Part shown: piece after piece, positions 38,574 through 47,504 of the stretch | Layout: every line of letters starts with the position of its first letter | How positions within the stretch are numbered: the first letter of the stretch is position 1 | Assembly (NCBI RefSeq): GCF_004296335.1 | Contig: NZ_SGIU01000002.1 | Location: 385,882 to 449,881, forward strand | Direction of reading: 5' to 3' | Origin: Flagellimonas allohymeniacidonis | GTDB lineage: Bacteria; Bacteroidota; Bacteroidia; Flavobacteriales; Flavobacteriaceae | Length of the DNA stretch: 64,000 nucleotides | The notes under the pieces: model-generated | The model's input: only the letters and a program-made list of their open reading frames with translations | What the model was told of the DNA's origin: nothing | Databases searched by the model: none | Translations under genes and position numbers: made by a program

Positions 38574-39806
38574 TCAGGTTAAACCTTTCTTTTTAAGGGT
38601 AATCACTGAGATTTCAGGCCAAATTCCAAATCTTCCTGGATAACCGATAAACCCAAACCCACGGTTGACATTAATATATTGTCCCACCTCTTCATAAAGT
38701 CCAGCCCAATATTTGTAGCGCCATTTTACGGGACTCCATTTTACCCAACCAGGAATTTCAATACCAAATTGCATTCCGTGCGTATGTCCGCTAAGGGTAA
38801 GATGGTAATGGTAATCATCACTTACTACCTGTTGTTCCCAGTGCGATGGGTCATGGCTCATTAAAATTTTGAAATCCTCTTTTTGAATTCCCTCAACGGC
38901 CTTTTTCAGGTCGCCTGCTTTCTTAAATCCACCGGCACCCCAGTTCTCCACCCCTACCAAGGCTATCTTTTTACCATTTTTCTCCAAATAGCGGTGTTCA
39001 TTCAATAGAAGATCGAACCCTATATCCTTTTGTAGGTTTATCAGGTCCACCAAGTTTTGCTCTTTGGCTTCAGCGGAAGGCCAACTCGCATAATCCCCAT
39101 AGTCGTGGTTCCCCAAAACGGAAAACTTTCCATCCCTTGCATCCAGTTTGGCAAACAAATCGGCCCATGGTTCCATTTCATCAGCCTTGTTGTTGACCAT
39201 ATCCCCAGTGAAGAGAATAACATCGCTATTTTGCTCATTGATGAGATTTATTCCATAGGCCACTTTATCATAATCGTCAAAGCTGCCACTATGCACATCA
39301 GATATTTGGGTGATTTGATAGCCATCAAATTCATCGGGTAGGTCTTCGAACTCCAGAGCGTATTTTAGAACCTTATAGTTGTATTTTCCACGATACATCC
39401 CATAGAGCAGTGCTCCAAAGGGCAACGCTCCAATCCCGAGTGCCAACGTGCTCACAAACTTCCTTCGGGATGGAAAATAACTTTGACCTTCCGTAATCCC
39501 AACTATTTTTCGATAGCCGGCAGAAAACAGACGGGTTACATCTTCTAAGATCATAAAGGAACCCAACACCATTCCCAAAATGAAAAACGAGAAAAATATA
39601 CCCCCGGCAACCGCCGTGGAAGGGTTCATCGCAGAACCAGGCTGATAATTATTGAGTTTTATCATGAAGTAGATCATAGCTCCCAGGAAAAGAATTCCGT
39701 AACTCCATTGCGCAAAAGGGTTTTTGAACAAGGTTCGAAAAGCTTGAAAGCCATAAACTGCAGAAATGATGTATAGTATAGAAACTATTATAAAGAATCG
39801 AGGCAT
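38574..39806 (-). CDS. Membrane-anchored metallophosphoesterase
   Basis: This 410-residue protein has about four membrane helices in residues 1-145, then a calcineurin-like metallophosphoesterase domain on the C-terminal side. The five metal motifs are visible: QISDVHSG near residue 170, FTGDMVN near 200, LGNHDYG near 233, LMSHDPSHWE near 315 and SGHTHGMQFG near 335. The family includes YkuE-like and lipid-A-related phosphoesterases, so the substrate is unknown. It faces away from polA, with about 170 bases between them. Confidence 0.88.
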   Translation of the reverse strand: MPRFFIIVSILYIISAVYGFQAFRTLFKNPFAQWSYGILFLGAMIYFMIKLNNYQPGSAMNPSTAVAGGIFFSFFILGMVLGSFMILEDVTRLFSAGYRKIVGITEGQSYFPSRRKFVSTLALGIGALPFGALLYGMYRGKYNYKVLKYALEFEDLPDEFDGYQITQISDVHSGSFDDYDKVAYGINLINEQNSDVILFTGDMVNNKADEMEPWADLFAKLDARDGKFSVLGNHDYGDYASWPSAEAKEQNLVDLINLQKDIGFDLLLNEHRYLEKNGKKIALVGVENWGAGGFKKAGDLKKAVEGIQKEDFKILMSHDPSHWEQQVVSDDYHYHLTLSGHTHGMQFGIEIPGWVKWSPVKWRYKYWAGLYEEVGQYINVNRGFGFIGYPGRFGIWPEISVITLKKKGLT

Positions 39807-39820
39807 GTCAATTTTTTTTG

Positions 39821-39828
39821 CAAAGGTA
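39821..39828 (-). promoter_or_regulatory. Probable -7 element of the metallophosphoesterase gene
   Basis: TACCTTTG on the minus strand, 14 bases before the ATG, with a poor -33 region. Confidence 0.45.
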
Positions 39829-39925
39829 TTTTTTAATCCCTTAACACCTTAAATTTTAGTAATATTTAACCTGTAGGTTATTAGACGATTAGCATTACAT
39901 TTCGTTACTGCGCAAAATTCCACGG

Positions 39926-39954
39926 TTGGCTTTTCACATTAATTCGTAGCTTTG
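39926..39954 (+). promoter_or_regulatory. Promoter of polA
   Basis: TTG at 39926-39928, an 18-base spacer and TAGCTTTG at 39947-39954. The expected start near 39961 gives a short leader of about 16 bases before the polA ATG at 39977. Confidence 0.7.
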
Positions 39955-39976
39955 GTTCTCTTCCAATTTATCGACA

Positions 39977-42811
39977 ATGTCTGACCAAAAACGACTCTTT
40001 TTACTTGATGCCTACGCCCTGATATTTAGAGGGTACTACGCCTTGATCAAAAATCCGAGAATCAATTCCAAAGGCATGGACACTTCGGCCATCATGGGCT
40101 TTGTAAACTCACTTTTCGATGTAATCAAACGGGAACAGCCCGACCATTTGGCTGTGGCCTTCGATAAGGGAGGTAGCGTAGAACGTACCGAGTTGTTTGA
40201 AGAATACAAAGCCAATCGCGATGAAACTCCAGATGCCATCAAGATAGCAGTTCCTTACATCCAAAACATATTGAAGGCTATGAAAATTCCGGTTGTAGAA
40301 TTGGAAGGCTATGAGGCCGACGATCTCATAGGCACATTGGCCAAACAGGCCGAAAAAGAGGACTACAAAGTTTTCATGGTTACTCCAGATAAGGATTTTG
40401 GCCAGCTGGTATCGGAAAATATTTTTATGTACCGCCCTGCCCGAATGGGTAACGGAATTGAAGTTTGGGGCATCCCCGAAGTACAAAAACGTTTTGGTGT
40501 GGAGCGTCCTGAGCAGGTGATCGATTACTTAGGAATGATGGGAGATGCAAGTGACAACATTCCTGGACTTCCCGGAGTAGGTGACAAAACCGCCAAAAAA
40601 TTCTTAGCCGATTTTGGTTCCATGGAGGATCTATTGGCCAACACCGACCAGCTCAAGGGGAAAATGAAAGAGAAGGTGGAAGCCAATGCGGAACTGGGTC
40701 GACTTTCCCGGAAACTTGCTGAAATTAAGACCGATTGCGAAGTTACCTTCAATGCGGAGGATTTTGAGATGTGCGCACCTGATAGTGAGAAAGTTCAGGA
40801 AATTTTTGAGGAACTTGAATTTAGGAGGCTCAAGGATCAATTCATTAAAATATTTTCAGGAGAAGCCACCCCTAGCACCCAAGTTACCAGCACAGAGACC
40901 GCTAAACAAGAAGTAAAAGTCGCCGGTAGTGGCCAGTTTACGCTTTTTGGAGGTGATCCTGCTGAAGCCGCTGCCACTATAAAAGATGTAAGTGGTAGAA
41001 AGACTGTTTCGGATGTATCCCATTTCTATCAAACCATTCAAAACGGATTGGGGTTGACTCTTTTTCTGGAGAACTTGATGACACAAACTTCTGTTTGTTT
41101 CGATACGGAGACTACCTCCATCAATCCGTTGGAAGCCGAATTGGTTGGTATTGCGTTCAGTTGGGGTTCCGGCAAGGGGTTCTACGTCCCGATTCCTGAG
41201 GAAAGAGAAAAAGCACAGCAAGTGGTGGAACAACTTCGACCCTTTTTTGAGGCAGAATCCATTGAAAAAATTGGGCAGAATCTCAAGTACGATGTAAAGG
41301 TGATGAAGAATTACGGTATCGAGGTTAAAGGAAAGCTTTTCGATACCATGCTGGCGCATTATCTCATCAACCCTGATATGCGACACAATATGGATGTGCT
41401 TTCGGAAACCTACCTTAATTACACCCCTGTTTCCATTACGGAACTCATTGGTAAAAAAGGTAAAAACCAGTTGAGCATGCGCCAGGTTCCGCTGGACAAA
41501 CAAACGGAATATGCCACAGAGGATGCTGATATCACATACCAACTGGCCCAACATTTTAGACCTGAGCTCAAGCAAGCCAGCATCCTGAAATTGTTCGAAG
41601 AGATTGAAGTGCCCTTGCTCCGCGTATTGGCCGATATGGAACGGGAGGGCATTAATTTGAACAAGGAATTTTTAGATGGCCTTTCTGCTAAACTGGATGA
41701 GGATATCAAAATCTTGGAAACTAAAATTTATGAACAGGCAGGGGAAGAATTCAATATTGCTTCGCCCAAACAATTGGGCGACATCCTTTTTGGAAAGCTA
41801 AACCTTGTGGAAAAGCCTAAAAAAACCAAGACAGGGCAGTTTTCCACTGCGGAAGATGTGCTGTCCTACCTCGCCAAAGATCATGAAATCATTCAAAATG
41901 TACTGGATTATCGCGGTCTTGCCAAATTAAAGAGCACCTATGTGGATGCTTTGCCAAACGAGGTGCAAGCCCATAGCGGCCGAGTGCACACCGACTATAT
42001 GCAGACCGTGGCCGCTACAGGCCGATTGAGCAGCAATAACCCGAATCTTCAAAATATTCCTATCAGAACTGAACGGGGAAGGCAGGTACGCAAGGCTTTC
42101 ATTCCAAGGGACAAAGATCACGTGCTTCTTGCAGCCGACTACTCTCAAATTGAATTGCGAATCATTGCGGCATTAAGCGAAGAGGACACGATGATCACCG
42201 CATTTAAAAATGGCGAAGATATTCATGCATCCACTGCTTCCAAGGTTTTTAATGTACCGATAGAGGAAGTGACCCGAGAACAAAGAGGTAACGCCAAAAC
42301 GGTCAACTTCGGAATCATTTATGGGGTTTCCGCATTTGGGCTCAGCAACCAGACGGATTTAAGCCGAACCGAGGCCAAAGAATTGATAGATACCTATTAT
42401 AAAACCTATCCCAAATTGCGCAATTACATTAGCGAGCAGATTGATTTTGCACGGGAGCATGGCTATGTGCAAACCGTTTTGGGGCGGCGGCGATACCTAA
42501 AAGATATCAATGCGGGCAACCAAGTGGTGCGTGGTGCAGCAGAGCGAAATGCCGTTAATGCACCCATTCAGGGTAGTGCGGCGGATATCATTAAAATTGC
42601 CATGATCAACATCCACAAAAAATTGAGGGAGGGAGGATACAAAACCAAAATGCTGCTGCAGGTACACGATGAATTGGTCTTCGATGCCTACAAACCAGAG
42701 CTGGAAACTGTTAAAAAACTCATTAAAACCGAAATGGAGAATGCCTACGAGTTGGCAGTTCCTCTAGATGTGGAAGTGGGCATCGGTGAGAATTGGTTGG
42801 AGGCGCATTAA
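39977..42811 (+). CDS. polA: DNA polymerase I
   Basis: PolA fills gaps and removes RNA primers during replication and repair. The 944 residues carry three domains. A 5'-3' nuclease covers residues 1-290 (EGYEADDLIGTLAKQAE, TPDKDFGQLV, GVGDKTAKK). A 3'-5' exonuclease from about 350 keeps the metal-binding FDTETTS motif, so proofreading is probably active, unlike many Gram-positive forms. The polymerase domain ends the protein, with motif A AADYSQIELRI, motif B GNAKTVNFGIIYGVSAFGL and motif C LLQVHDELVFDA. A low-complexity linker lies near residues 295-310. It ends at a strong terminator. Confidence 0.97.
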   Translation: MSDQKRLFLLDAYALIFRGYYALIKNPRINSKGMDTSAIMGFVNSLFDVIKREQPDHLAVAFDKGGSVERTELFEEYKANRDETPDAIKIAVPYIQNILKAMKIPVVELEGYEADDLIGTLAKQAEKEDYKVFMVTPDKDFGQLVSENIFMYRPARMGNGIEVWGIPEVQKRFGVERPEQVIDYLGMMGDASDNIPGLPGVGDKTAKKFLADFGSMEDLLANTDQLKGKMKEKVEANAELGRLSRKLAEIKTDCEVTFNAEDFEMCAPDSEKVQEIFEELEFRRLKDQFIKIFSGEATPSTQVTSTETAKQEVKVAGSGQFTLFGGDPAEAAATIKDVSGRKTVSDVSHFYQTIQNGLGLTLFLENLMTQTSVCFDTETTSINPLEAELVGIAFSWGSGKGFYVPIPEEREKAQQVVEQLRPFFEAESIEKIGQNLKYDVKVMKNYGIEVKGKLFDTMLAHYLINPDMRHNMDVLSETYLNYTPVSITELIGKKGKNQLSMRQVPLDKQTEYATEDADITYQLAQHFRPELKQASILKLFEEIEVPLLRVLADMEREGINLNKEFLDGLSAKLDEDIKILETKIYEQAGEEFNIASPKQLGDILFGKLNLVEKPKKTKTGQFSTAEDVLSYLAKDHEIIQNVLDYRGLAKLKSTYVDALPNEVQAHSGRVHTDYMQTVAATGRLSSNNPNLQNIPIRTERGRQVRKAFIPRDKDHVLLAADYSQIELRIIAALSEEDTMITAFKNGEDIHASTASKVFNVPIEEVTREQRGNAKTVNFGIIYGVSAFGLSNQTDLSRTEAKELIDTYYKTYPKLRNYISEQIDFAREHGYVQTVLGRRRYLKDINAGNQVVRGAAERNAVNAPIQGSAADIIKIAMINIHKKLREGGYKTKMLLQVHDELVFDAYKPELETVKKLIKTEMENAYELAVPLDVEVGIGENWLEAH

Positions 42812-42879
42812 AGTCCATTACACACCAATATGGATGGTACCCCTTATTTCATTCTTGGTTTTGTCACCTGAAAACAAAA

Positions 42880-42900
42880 AAGGCACCCGAGGGGTGCCTT
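42880..42900. terminator. Bidirectional terminator after polA and the 53-residue gene
   Basis: A 9-pair stem AAGGCACCC/GGGTGCCTT with a GAG loop, preceded by an A run on the plus strand. On the minus strand the T run follows the hairpin, so it also serves the small gene ending at 42929. Confidence 0.9.
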
Positions 42901-42928
42901 TTCCTTTAAATGGTTATTCCTTTTTTAC

Positions 42929-43090
42929 TTACCAGCCAAAAGCCAGTTTTAATTTAGATTTTCTTGTTTTTTTAACTTCAGTTTTTACTTCTTGTTCTGC
43001 CAATCGGGCATCTTTTTCGAAGTGGGCAAACATCTCCATGGAAAAGGGATAGGCCTGCCATACGTTAGGATAATGTTTTAACTTTCTCAT
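42929..43090 (-). CDS. Small basic protein of 53 residues, function unknown
   Basis: A small ORF starts at the ATG at 43090 and ends TAA at 42929. The product begins MRKLKHYPNVWQAYPFSMEM, goes on with an acidic and basic helix and ends KSKLKLAFGW. It contains no membrane segment or signal peptide. Support comes from a candidate promoter at 43117-43146 and the terminator at 42880-42900, which together frame it as a single transcript. I do not recognise the family. It is separate from the marR gene upstream on the same strand, by about 160 bases. Confidence 0.6.
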   Translation of the reverse strand: MRKLKHYPNVWQAYPFSMEMFAHFEKDARLAEQEVKTEVKKTRKSKLKLAFGW

Positions 43091-43116
43091 GCTACTGTTT
43101 TAAGATAAATGAGTCG

Positions 43117-43146
43117 CAAAATTCCCATAAAGCTTACGGTGGCAAA
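43117..43146 (-). promoter_or_regulatory. Candidate promoter of the 53-residue gene
   Basis: On the minus strand TTTG at 43146-43143, an 18-base spacer and GAATTTTG at 43124-43117, a near match to TAnnTTTG with the first T changed to G. The start codon is 26 bases downstream. Confidence 0.45.
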
Positions 43147-43253
43147 ACAACAGAATTTTCCTATTTCTATGGTATTTTAACCCAACCAATGCTTTTTAAC
43201 AATTTTTTTGGTTAAGATGCTATATTTCTACAGGAAATTATGGAGAATCGGGG

Positions 43254-43700
43254 CTATTCAGGACTGTAATTTTCACCAATACGGTCCAATACCTTCAAAA
43301 AAGTTTCAAATTCGAGTACATCCAAATCTTTGATGGCCCTTTTTCGCAGTTGAACCGCATGGGGCAATACTTGATTGATAATCCCTTCACCTTTTGGAGT
43401 CAGTTCAAGCTTAAATCGCTTTTGATCGCCTTTGAATCTTGATTTAGTAATCCATCCTTTATTTTCCAATCGGCCAATGACTCGGGAGGTTGTGGCCCGG
43501 TTTCGGAAGTTGGTCCGAACAATTTCACGCTGCGACGCTTCATCCCCGAGCTCCGAAATACGGTGTAAAATCACCCATTGCTCAATGGTCATATCCACAC
43601 CCAACTGCTCAAAAGTACGCAGATAAGCGTCTTGGACTTTTCGAAGAACTAAATCCAAGTGCAATCCTATTCCCGAAATTTCATCGATTTGATTGAGCAT
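43254..43700 (-). CDS. MarR-family transcription regulator
   Basis: This 148-residue protein has a winged-helix MarR core: MTIEQWVILHRISELGDEASQREIV, the recognition-helix region FRNRATTSRVIGRLENKGWI, the wing SRFKGDQKRFKLELTPKG, and N- and C-terminal dimer helices. MarR proteins often bind a palindrome and are released by small aromatic acids. It is divergent from hpd, whose pathway intermediates (4-hydroxyphenylpyruvate, homogentisate) are aromatic acids, so it is the probable regulator of the tyrosine operon. A palindrome at 43830-43847 overlaps its own -33 region, suggesting autoregulation. Confidence 0.88.
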   Translation of the reverse strand: MLNQIDEISGIGLHLDLVLRKVQDAYLRTFEQLGVDMTIEQWVILHRISELGDEASQREIVRTNFRNRATTSRVIGRLENKGWITKSRFKGDQKRFKLELTPKGEGIINQVLPHAVQLRKRAIKDLDVLEFETFLKVLDRIGENYSPE

Positions 43701-43814
43701 AATTTACGTCTCTTTTTAGGGCAATACGTCGTTGAATTTCTTTTGACAGCAATACCCTAATAATGCTAGATCACTTTTAACCTAATTTTTTGTTTCGAAA
43801 ACGCTTTCGTAATC

Positions 43815-43844
43815 CAAAAATAGTTATTTTTGTTGCACTAACAA
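43815..43844 (-). promoter_or_regulatory. Promoter of marR
   Basis: On the minus strand TTG at 43844-43842, 19 bases, then TATTTTTG at 43822-43815. It lies back to back with the hpd -7 element, and its -33 is inside the palindrome. Confidence 0.5.
43825..43832 (+). promoter_or_regulatory. Probable -7 element of the hpd operon
   Basis: TATTTTTG fits TAnnTTTG. The -33 region is weak (TTTC at 43805), which would suit a promoter controlled by a regulator. The operator-like palindrome starts inside its last bases. Confidence 0.45.
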
Positions 43845-43847
43845 CAA
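43830..43847. promoter_or_regulatory. Candidate MarR operator palindrome
   Basis: Inverted repeat TTGTTG, six bases, CAACAA; allowing one mismatch it extends to 9-base arms. It overlaps the marR -33 and the hpd -7/start region, which is where a repressor of both promoters would bind. Confidence 0.5.
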
Positions 43848-43878
43848 TAATTGATTTATACTTAAAAATATATTTCCC

Positions 43879-45012
43879 ATGGAAACAGCAGCAATATCCC
43901 AAATGCCCGATGCCACTAAGGACTTTATGCCCATTAATGGTACCGATTATGTAGAGCTCTATGTGGGCAATTCCAAACAAGCGGCCCACTTTTATAAAAC
44001 TGCCTTTGGTTTTCAATCCTTGGCTTACGCAGGCCTTGAAACGGGACTAAAAGACCGAGAGAGTTATGTAGTAGTCCAAGATAAGATTCGTTTGGTATTG
44101 ACCTCTCCCCTTAACAGTGGTACCGAAATCGGAAAACACATCGACAACCACGGAGATGGTGTTAAAGTTGTAGCCCTTTGGGTTGATGATGCCACTTACG
44201 CCTATAACACCGCCATGGAGCGAGGTGCCAAATCATATATGGAACCTGTCACCGAAGAAGACGCATCCGGAAAAGTGGTTCGCTCCGGTATTTATACCTA
44301 TGGAGAGACCGTACACATTTTTGTAGAACGCAAAGATTACAACGGCACCTTTCTACCTGGATATAAAAAATGGGAAACTCCAGAATACAACCCAGCACCC
44401 ACTGGTTTAAAATATGTGGACCATATGGTAGGCAACGTAGGCTGGAACAAAATGAACCACTGGGTAGAATTCTATGAAAAAGTGATGGGCTTTAAAAATA
44501 TCCTTTCTTTTGATGATGATGATATTTCCACCGAATACACCGCCTTGATGAGCAAGGTAATGAGCAATGGCAACGGTCGTATTAAATTCCCAATTAACGA
44601 ACCTGCCGAAGGAAAGAAAAAATCTCAAGTGGAAGAATACTTGGATTTCTACGAAGGAGAAGGCGTTCAGCACGTGGCCGTAGCCACCGACGATATCATC
44701 AAAACGGTTCGTGATCTGCGCAGTCGAGGTGTTGAATTCTTACGTGTACCGGACACTTATTACGAAGCCGTTACCGACCGAGTGGGTAAAATTGATGAGG
44801 ACATTGCTCCATTGAAAGAGCTGGGGATTTTGGTCGATCGGGATGATGAGGGTTATTTGTTACAGATTTTCACCCGTCCGGTGGAGCCCAGACCCACCAT
44901 GTTCTTTGAAATCATCCAAAGAAAAGGTGCACAGTCGTTCGGAAAAGGTAACTTTAAGGCATTGTTCGAAGCCATTGAGCGTGAGCAAGAACTTAGAGGT
45001 ACATTACACTAA
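43879..45012 (+). CDS. hpd: 4-hydroxyphenylpyruvate dioxygenase
   Basis: This iron enzyme turns 4-hydroxyphenylpyruvate into homogentisate in tyrosine breakdown. The 377 residues form two vicinal-oxygen-chelate halves. The iron ligands are visible: His in VDHMVGNV near residue 180, His in VQHVAVATDD near residue 259, and Glu in MFFEIIQRKG near residue 344. A conserved C-terminal helix (GNFKALFEAIEREQELRG) closes the active site. It is the first gene of a five-gene operon, 12 bases before hmgA, with a divergent MarR regulator. Confidence 0.97.
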   Translation: METAAISQMPDATKDFMPINGTDYVELYVGNSKQAAHFYKTAFGFQSLAYAGLETGLKDRESYVVVQDKIRLVLTSPLNSGTEIGKHIDNHGDGVKVVALWVDDATYAYNTAMERGAKSYMEPVTEEDASGKVVRSGIYTYGETVHIFVERKDYNGTFLPGYKKWETPEYNPAPTGLKYVDHMVGNVGWNKMNHWVEFYEKVMGFKNILSFDDDDISTEYTALMSKVMSNGNGRIKFPINEPAEGKKKSQVEEYLDFYEGEGVQHVAVATDDIIKTVRDLRSRGVEFLRVPDTYYEAVTDRVGKIDEDIAPLKELGILVDRDDEGYLLQIFTRPVEPRPTMFFEIIQRKGAQSFGKGNFKALFEAIEREQELRGTLH

Positions 45013-45024
45013 AAAAGTTACAGT

Positions 45025-46182
45025 ATGCCGATTTATCATAAACTCGGAAAAATTCCGCAAAAGCGGCACACCCAATTCGAAAAACCTGATGGAAGCCTGT
45101 ATTACGAGCAATTGTTCGGCACCATCGGTTTTGATGGGATGTCGTCCCTATTGTACCATATCCACAGGCCGACCCAAGTCAAGGAAGTCGGAGAGCCTTT
45201 GGACATGAGTCCCAAAATAGCGGTAGAAAAGAACATTACCTCAAGAAAGCTTATCGGTTTTGATGTAGAGCCCAAAAAAGACTTTTTGGAATCCCGGGAA
45301 CCGCTTTTGGTGAACAGTGATGTCCATGTTGGGCTGGCCGCTCCCAAGCAATCCATGAGTAGCTATTTTTACAAGAATGCGGACGCTGATGAAATGCTAT
45401 TTATCCATAAAGGTTCAGGTACGTTAAAAACCTTTTTGGGCAACATTCCCTTTGAATATGGGGATTACCTCATCATCCCTCGAGGGATGATTTACCAAAT
45501 TGAATTTGATACCGAGGATAACCGCATTTTATACGCAGAGTCTTTTCATCCCATATATACCCCAAAACGCTATCGCAATTGGTTTGGACAATTATTGGAG
45601 CATTCCCCCTTCTGCGAACGGGACTATAAATTACCTCAAGACTTGGAGGCGCATGATGAAACTGGGGAGTTTTTGATGAAAATCAAAAAGCAGGGCATGT
45701 TGCATAGCTTGGTGTATGCTACACATCCATTTGATGTGGTCGGTTGGGATGGGTACAACTTCCCTTATGGATTTTCCATTCACAATTTTGAACCCATAAC
45801 AGGCCGTGTTCACCAACCGCCTCCAGTGCACCAGACCTTTGAAACCGGTACGTTTGTAATTTGTTCGTTCTGCCCAAGATTGTATGATTACCACCCTAAG
45901 GCCATACCTGCTCCATACAACCACTCCAATATCGATTCTGACGAGGTGTTGTATTATGTAGACGGTGATTTTATGAGCCGCACGGGAATCGGCCCTGGAT
46001 ATATTTCGTTGCATCCAGCTGGGATTCCCCATGGACCGCATCCAGGAACCTATGAGGCGAGCATTGGAAAAAAAGGCACTGAAGAATTAGCGGTCATGAT
46101 TGACACCTTCAAACCTTTACAAGTCACCGAAAACGCCCTCAGGATTGATGATGGTGAATACTATAAATCCTGGATAGAATAA
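45025..46182 (+). CDS. hmgA: Homogentisate 1,2-dioxygenase
   Basis: This enzyme opens the aromatic ring of homogentisate to give maleylacetoacetate. The 385-residue protein starts MPIYHKLGKIPQKRHTQFEK, as in family members. A cupin core carries the probable iron-binding residues in HQTFETGTFVICSFCPR and SNIDSDEVLYYVDGDF, and SLHPAGIPHGPHPG near residue 332. It is shorter than the human enzyme but fits the bacterial short form. It follows hpd by 12 bases. Confidence 0.95.
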   Translation: MPIYHKLGKIPQKRHTQFEKPDGSLYYEQLFGTIGFDGMSSLLYHIHRPTQVKEVGEPLDMSPKIAVEKNITSRKLIGFDVEPKKDFLESREPLLVNSDVHVGLAAPKQSMSSYFYKNADADEMLFIHKGSGTLKTFLGNIPFEYGDYLIIPRGMIYQIEFDTEDNRILYAESFHPIYTPKRYRNWFGQLLEHSPFCERDYKLPQDLEAHDETGEFLMKIKKQGMLHSLVYATHPFDVVGWDGYNFPYGFSIHNFEPITGRVHQPPPVHQTFETGTFVICSFCPRLYDYHPKAIPAPYNHSNIDSDEVLYYVDGDFMSRTGIGPGYISLHPAGIPHGPHPGTYEASIGKKGTEELAVMIDTFKPLQVTENALRIDDGEYYKSWIE

Positions 46183-46203
46183 GAGATTTTATTGAAAAAC
46201 CGA

Positions 46204-46272
46204 TGTCATTTCGAAGTGAACAAGCCGATTGAGAAGTCTTTTTTAGGTTTCTCCCTTACGCTCGAAATGACA
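46204..46272. repeat. Palindromic interspersed-repeat-like element
   Basis: Perfect 11-base inverted arms (TGTCATTTCGA at 46204-46214 and TCGAAATGACA at 46262-46272) enclose a region with further partial symmetry (GAGAAGTCTTTTTTAGGTTTCTC). The look matches short palindromic repeats I remember as scattered through flavobacterial genomes. It fills the space between hmgA and fahA. Confidence 0.75.
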
Positions 46273-46283
46273 AAAAAGCTATT

Positions 46284-47504
46284 ATGATCATAAACATACC
46301 CGAAAACTCAGATTTTTCAATCCATAATCTTCCTTTTGGAATATTTTCAACATCAGACCGAAGTCCTCGAGCCGGCATAGCCATAGGAGAACATATATTG
46401 GACTTGGCAGCCCTTGGTGAGTTGAACGTATTTGATTTTAATCCCGCGGTTTTCAAAAAAGAAGTTTTGAATGACTTTATCGGATTGGGAAAAGCAGTTA
46501 CCTCCATGGTACGAAAAGAAGTTCAGCATTGGCTGCAAGATGACGATTCCATATTGGCCAATAAACCAGAACTTTTTGTCAAGCAACAGGAAGCGACTAT
46601 GCACATGCCAGTGCATGTTGGGGACTACACAGATTTTTACTCGAGCATTGAACACGCTACCAATGTTGGAAAGATGTTTCGTGACCCCGAAAATGCCCTT
46701 TTGCCCAATTGGAAGCATATTCCTGTTGGATACCATGGCAGGGCCAGTTCCATAGTGGTAAGTGGAGAACCCATTCGTCGTCCAAAGGGACAGACCCTTC
46801 CCAAAGATTCCAAAACTCCTGTTTTTGGTCCTTCACAACGTTTGGATTTTGAACTGGAAGTAGGATTTATATGTGGAAAGAATACCGAGATGGGAGAATC
46901 TGTTTCTACAAGTGATGCTGAGGATTACATTTTCGGATTGGTTCTGTTCAATGATTGGTCTGCCAGGGACATTCAGAAATGGGAATATGTTCCATTGGGG
47001 CCCTTCTTGGCAAAAAACTTTGCCTCTTCCATTTCTCCTTGGATTGTTACTTTGGAAGCTTTGGAACCTTTCCGCGTTGCAGGACCTGCGCAGGAGCCCA
47101 AGGTATTGTCCTATTTGGAATATGAAGGTCAAAAAAATTATGATGTCAATTTGGAAGTGGGAGTTGCTCCAGAAAGCGGTGAAGAAACCACGGTTTGCCG
47201 TAGTAATTTTAAGCACATGTACTGGAACATGGCCCAGCAGTTGACCCATCACACGGTAAATGGATGTAATATCCATGTTGGGGATATGATGGCTTCCGGA
47301 ACCATTTCGGGAAAAGAAGAGAATTCATTTGGTTCTATGTTGGAACTTGCGTGGATGGGAACCAAACCCATTCAAATGAAAGATGGCTCCGAACGAAAGT
47401 TCATTAATGACGGGGATACGGTCATTATGCGAGGATATGCTCAAAAAGGCGATATTCGTGTTGGATTTGGAGAAGTCTCCTCAAAAGTCCTTCCTGCAAA
47501 ATGA
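46284..47504 (+). CDS. fahA: Fumarylacetoacetase
   Basis: This is the last enzyme of tyrosine breakdown, splitting fumarylacetoacetate to fumarate and acetoacetate. The 406-residue protein has an N-terminal SH3-like domain and a C-terminal FAH fold. Active-site features include DFYSSIEHATNVG near residue 115, PVGYHGRASSIV near 150, and LFNDWSARDIQKWEYVPLG near residue 220, with the catalytic metal-binding acidic residues nearby. Its ATG is 12 bases after the palindromic repeat and its last four bases overlap the next gene (ATGA). Confidence 0.95.
   Translation: MIINIPENSDFSIHNLPFGIFSTSDRSPRAGIAIGEHILDLAALGELNVFDFNPAVFKKEVLNDFIGLGKAVTSMVRKEVQHWLQDDDSILANKPELFVKQQEATMHMPVHVGDYTDFYSSIEHATNVGKMFRDPENALLPNWKHIPVGYHGRASSIVVSGEPIRRPKGQTLPKDSKTPVFGPSQRLDFELEVGFICGKNTEMGESVSTSDAEDYIFGLVLFNDWSARDIQKWEYVPLGPFLAKNFASSISPWIVTLEALEPFRVAGPAQEPKVLSYLEYEGQKNYDVNLEVGVAPESGEETTVCRSNFKHMYWNMAQQLTHHTVNGCNIHVGDMMASGTISGKEENSFGSMLELAWMGTKPIQMKDGSERKFINDGDTVIMRGYAQKGDIRVGFGEVSSKVLPAK

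Noticed and set aside
40856-41575. A 239-residue minus-strand frame opposite polA
   Set aside because: No recognisable domain and fully inside a conserved polymerase gene.
43777-44016. A minus-strand frame over the hpd start and the marR/hpd intergenic region
   Set aside because: It overlaps the conserved hpd N-terminus and the promoter elements, and has no known motif.
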